Assembly (NCBI GenBank): GCA_019614645.1
Contig: JABWDB010000006.1
Location: 7,936,001 to 8,000,000, forward strand
Direction of reading: 5' to 3'
Length of the DNA stretch: 64,000 bases
Source of the DNA: Stratiolaelaps scimitus
Taxonomy: Eukaryota; Arthropoda; Arachnida; Mesostigmata; Laelapidae
Under the pieces are notes generated by a model. The model worked only from the letters and a program-made list of their open reading frames with translations, did no database searches and was not told the origin of the DNA. Shown here piece after piece: positions 60,374 to 64,000 of this stretch. Positions within the stretch are counted from its first letter, which is position 1, and the number at the start of each line of letters is the position of its first letter. Position numbers and translations under genes: made by a program.

Positions 60374-63300
60374 TTTCTTACGAAACTTTTCCTATTAGCA
60401 TTTTGTAATTAGAATATCTCGTTCTTCATTCGACCCGTCCGTTGTTTGGGCTGTTTTTCGCCTCCGAAAAAAAAGCCAGCATTCTGTCGCATTGCGTTAC
60501 ACCTTCGCGCGTCTTCAATGAGCCATGATGTTGCTTACGATTCAGTCAAGAGATTCAGTTTTGATGACAATTCTGTACTGTCCTTACCTCGGAGGTGCTG
60601 CTCTTGGGCTCATCCGACGCTCGATTTAGAGCTATATAAGCTCTAGTCTGGATATGACCTTGCATTTACGTAGGACATGTATAGATTAATGTATACAAGA
60701 ATACATTCGTTTAGAATGAACGCAATTGACAATGGGTTCAAGTCAACTTGAAGGCATTTGATTCATGCTGAAGAAGGTCAAAGGACGAAAACTTAGTAGC
60801 AAGATGAGGAGGAATATACGAGCGAGGGGGAATGGCGTAGAGAATGATTGACCTTAGACCCATTCGATTAGCAGGTGGAAAGCTGAATCAGATCGACTTT
60901 ACATAGTATTGCACGCAAAACATCCGCTGACCATTTCAATCACTTCTCTTTAATATACGGTAAAACAAGAAGTAGATAGAGAGAGCTTGGTCGACATGTC
61001 GGTATTATTCCTGTAATAATAGATCGTACTTTGCCTTCCGTGGATTATACGGATCCTGCTCTGGATCAAGAGAGCGAATCGTATTTTTTGATGTCACGAT
61101 ACATCTATATGATCGTACGAGGTTCGGAAATTCGGGTCGAAGCGTGCATCGACTTCTTATGTAGTGTTGACGTAGGTATGTAGTAAACACACAGCAGAAC
61201 AGCACACTTTGTGAATCACTCATATGTCTGGTAGTATTGTGTGACCTTCTCAGGAACGGCATATCTAGAGTGAAGGAGGCCACTAAAAGCTTCATGGTTT
61301 CTATAATTTAAATATTCGAAACACGCAATGAAATATGTATAGTTTACTTAGTCCAGTGAGCGTATCATACAATGCCATGTAATCATCTCAATCAAATCAA
61401 TGATAGGTAAGATATCTGACGAGGCTACTCAAGTCATTGTTGAACAGTTACGCTGATGCGCTCATTGAAACGCTTTTAAATCATGTTATATCTGAAGGCT
61501 CATCTCTCGGCTCTGTGCTGCCTTGATTCATTCGATTAGCTGAAAGGTCAATTTTTGGTCATATTCTTGAGTTCGTCGGTACATCGTTGCTCCTTCGTGC
61601 CCACCCTTTGGAAACCTGCTGAACGGTCCAGCCTGGGGCCTGAGGCCATGGTCGACGCTGTATGCTGTCGGGACCACTGCCGCCACACTGTCTGTGGGCA
61701 GACAGTGGTCACACGGCTAGACATAACCATGGACTCACTCAATGGACTCAAACAACGGCATCTGAGCCCGAGCCACGTCTTCACCCCCACCCCCCAGCCC
61801 CCCGCATCCCCTTATTTTCCTCATGCTCTGTTCCCGTTTCGGCTATCTCATATCTTGGGTGTGGTGGTGACGGTGGCGGTAGTGGCCGACGACCCTCGCT
61901 GGTTGTGGATGACTCGACTCCTCGTTGGCCAGCAGATCCTGCCTCGGGCAACTCTCTAAGTGGCCATTTAACGTTTATGGATCATCGCCGTCCGAGGAGA
62001 GCCGCCCTCGGACTCGACCCCTAACGCAGAAGCAAGCAGGACGTGGCTGGCCCTCTCAGCCTATGCTGGTGGATACCCACCAGCTGGTCGACTCCGCGGC
62101 TAGCGAGAGAGGCAGCGATAGAGAGGCGGCGACTGCTGCGGACGACTTCGTTGCGTCGGTTGGGATCACCCCGTCTCGATCCCTCAGCCGACCCAAAGAC
62201 AGGGATCCGCACTCACTATGCCACAGTGCCGACGACCCAACCCATCCGAGTTGAACGGCGTTGCCGTCGACATCATTCCACCGATAAGCGTATGAGCAAT
62301 GCTCGTACGCGAAATCGAGGACCGACACGACGCAATCCGAGTGAGCTCAGAAGGAACATTTTTTTCCTCACACATATCTCATATTTGTTGACATCATCGT
62401 TTAATTGTTGTATAATACAACCAGCTGAAAACTCCTTGTGACATCGAATTTGTAGCTTTGCTGATTATCAACAACGGACAAATCTGAGCCTATGTTCCCA
62501 TATTTAGAAATTCGCTTTACTAATCGATCTGCGATCTACAATCTCACAAGAATACACGTATCAGTCCTTTCCAAATAACGCGCGGGCGAATATTATATCT
62601 TGAAGTTGGATTCGACCTTAGCCTCAACGAACACGTTTTCTACCACGACGTCGCACGAAACCAGCTAAAATAGAATATATATACCCCGCCGCGCAAATGA
62701 GGTACTTGCACCAGAAGACTTTATGGCAACAGCAGCGCTAGGAGAGATCTATGCGCCACGGGCATAAGACGATCCGTGAGACGCCCCTCCCGAACTCGAA
62801 AGCTCTGACAGGAAGCGCAACCGTCACGGCAGAGCGTTCCGGAGACGGTCCCGCTATTCTTACCGAGAGAAGATTTGCGTCGCACGGAGCTGCATCGCGT
62901 CGACTTCTGTGCCGTAGTCATCGTAGTGCGTCCAAGTGAATGCATTATACAAGACGAGCAACACCGACGCTCCCGCCACGGGCGGAAACGCTCGCAAACG
63001 GAGCCGCCTGCTTCCGTTGGCAATCTGACCGAGGCGAAATTGCGCGATGTCACTCGTAGATGAGAACGCAGCTGTCTACTGTGGCGTAATAGCAGTCGAA
63101 ACCATCCAGCATTAACAACAAACACCGAGTTGAGAGAAGAGTACAGAAGACAGCTGAAAGAGATCACGAAAGCAACATAGAAATAACAAATTTCGAACTA
63201 GTTACGCACACTGCATGGACACAGAGCCATCTTACAGGAAATGTGCTATTTACAATATCTATCGCGGTACTGATAGTGGTGGTGGTGGTGATGACGGTGT

Positions 63301-64000
63301 TGCCGCTGGTGCTGGCTGGGCGCTGTAATAAAATATAATGGCGGAATAAAGTCCGGCTGAGATACGAGCTCTGAGATGACTACGCAAATCGCGTCGCGTT
63401 TGTGTGGTACTTAACGAGCCTCGAAGGTCTTGGAAAAAAGAAAATCAGCCTCTTCTAGCGAAATACCACTTTACGTGAACGGTCTTGGACGGTCGGTTTG
63501 ACGACGGTATGCCCTTTAGTCGTACGGCGTTCAAAACGACGTTGTTGTCTAAATTGCTTACATCTAAACAATCAGGGGCAGTGGGATCGTACGTGCTCGG
63601 ACGCATAACTTCACTCAGCTATACGGAACGGCAGATTCGAGGGGTTCGGCATTTTAGAAGCGGAAATTAAAGAAACCGGCGCCATCGAACATTTTAAATC
63701 GAAAATTCGCTATGTCAATTTCCCGCGATTACAGCACACAGCGATAGGTCAATTATTACACAACGGCTTGTCGAATGAACGTAGATTTTCCAATGTCTCA
63801 AACATATCTCGATGGACTGACGTCATGCAGTGCTCGGCTATGTTTGCTAATTGTTCTTCGCACGCTCCGCGCATGAGTCCCCTGAAGCTCGGGTAGTTCC
63901 ACACCTCAAGTTCACATCGGCGAATACCCTCAATTATGGATTAACTCCACCACAATTGGTATCACTACCTTCTGCACAAGAAATTGCACCTATCCCACTT
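60374..64000. other. Non-coding stretch with GC-rich blocks
   Basis: GC- and CpG-rich DNA at about 61600-62340 and 62740-63065 shows overlapping open frames on both strands, a composition effect. A GGT trinucleotide run lies near 63276-63290. A 19-bp palindrome (TAGAGCT-ATATA-AGCTCTA) is at 60627-60645. No gene was recognised. Confidence 0.4.

Noticed and set aside
61686..61707. Stem CACTGTCTG/CAGACAGTG with a four-base loop
   Set aside because: Nine-base perfect stems with short loops are expected a few times by chance in 64 kb.

Overview
This 64 kb window looks like animal nuclear DNA, most probably from an arthropod. Coding density is very low, microsatellites (TA, GA, TTA, AGC/CTG) are common, and CpG is not visibly depleted. 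I see no operons, ribosome binding sites or bacterial gene spacing. The recognisable sequences are animal-type transposable element remains: mariner, BEL/Pao, non-LTR retrotransposons and tRNA-derived SINEs. A mite or tick is possible, but nothing here proves it. Most open frames in the window are chance frames; only a handful deserve a gene call, and no complete gene can be assembled by eye.

Layout. 0-7 kb: one strong coding exon on the minus strand (2961-4055) for a single-pass membrane protein, otherwise non-coding. 7.7-7.95 kb: an essentially complete tRNA-derived SINE (190 bp) with a perfect 12-bp target-site duplication. 11-14 kb: a stop-poor segment with a possible core promoter, then a GC- and pyrimidine-rich block. 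14.9 and 15.6 kb: a tRNA-like segment and a candidate terminal exon. 16.6-20.9 kb: a transposon graveyard with a frame carrying one in-frame stop, a repeat shared with 41.4 kb, a Cys-rich decayed frame, a mariner transposase relic, a BEL/Pao pol relic and a tRNA-like SINE head. 21.58 kb: interlocked palindromes. 22-23 kb: a GC-rich block with a perfect splice donor on the minus strand. 25.3-26.6 kb: a SINE fragment followed by the 3' end of a CR1/jockey-like retrotransposon, whose 3' tail recurs at 36.5 kb. 38.3-38.7 kb: a decayed non-LTR reverse transcriptase. 45.2 kb: a short GC-rich insertion flanked by a 13-bp direct repeat. 46.9-49.3 kb: GC-rich sequence with three candidate exons, the best being a 34-codon first exon with a strong donor at 49183-49284. 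50.05 kb: a second SINE copy with its own 10-bp target-site duplication. 54.95 kb: a tRNA-like anticodon arm. 55-64 kb: no gene I can support.

The most coherent story is the mobile-element one. At least five segments belong or relate to one short tRNA-derived SINE family, two of them with clean target-site duplications. Its mobilising partner is not identified; the two 3'-end-sharing retrotransposon fragments at 26.5 and 36.5 kb are not obviously it. All transposase and polymerase fragments seen are broken and should be inactive.
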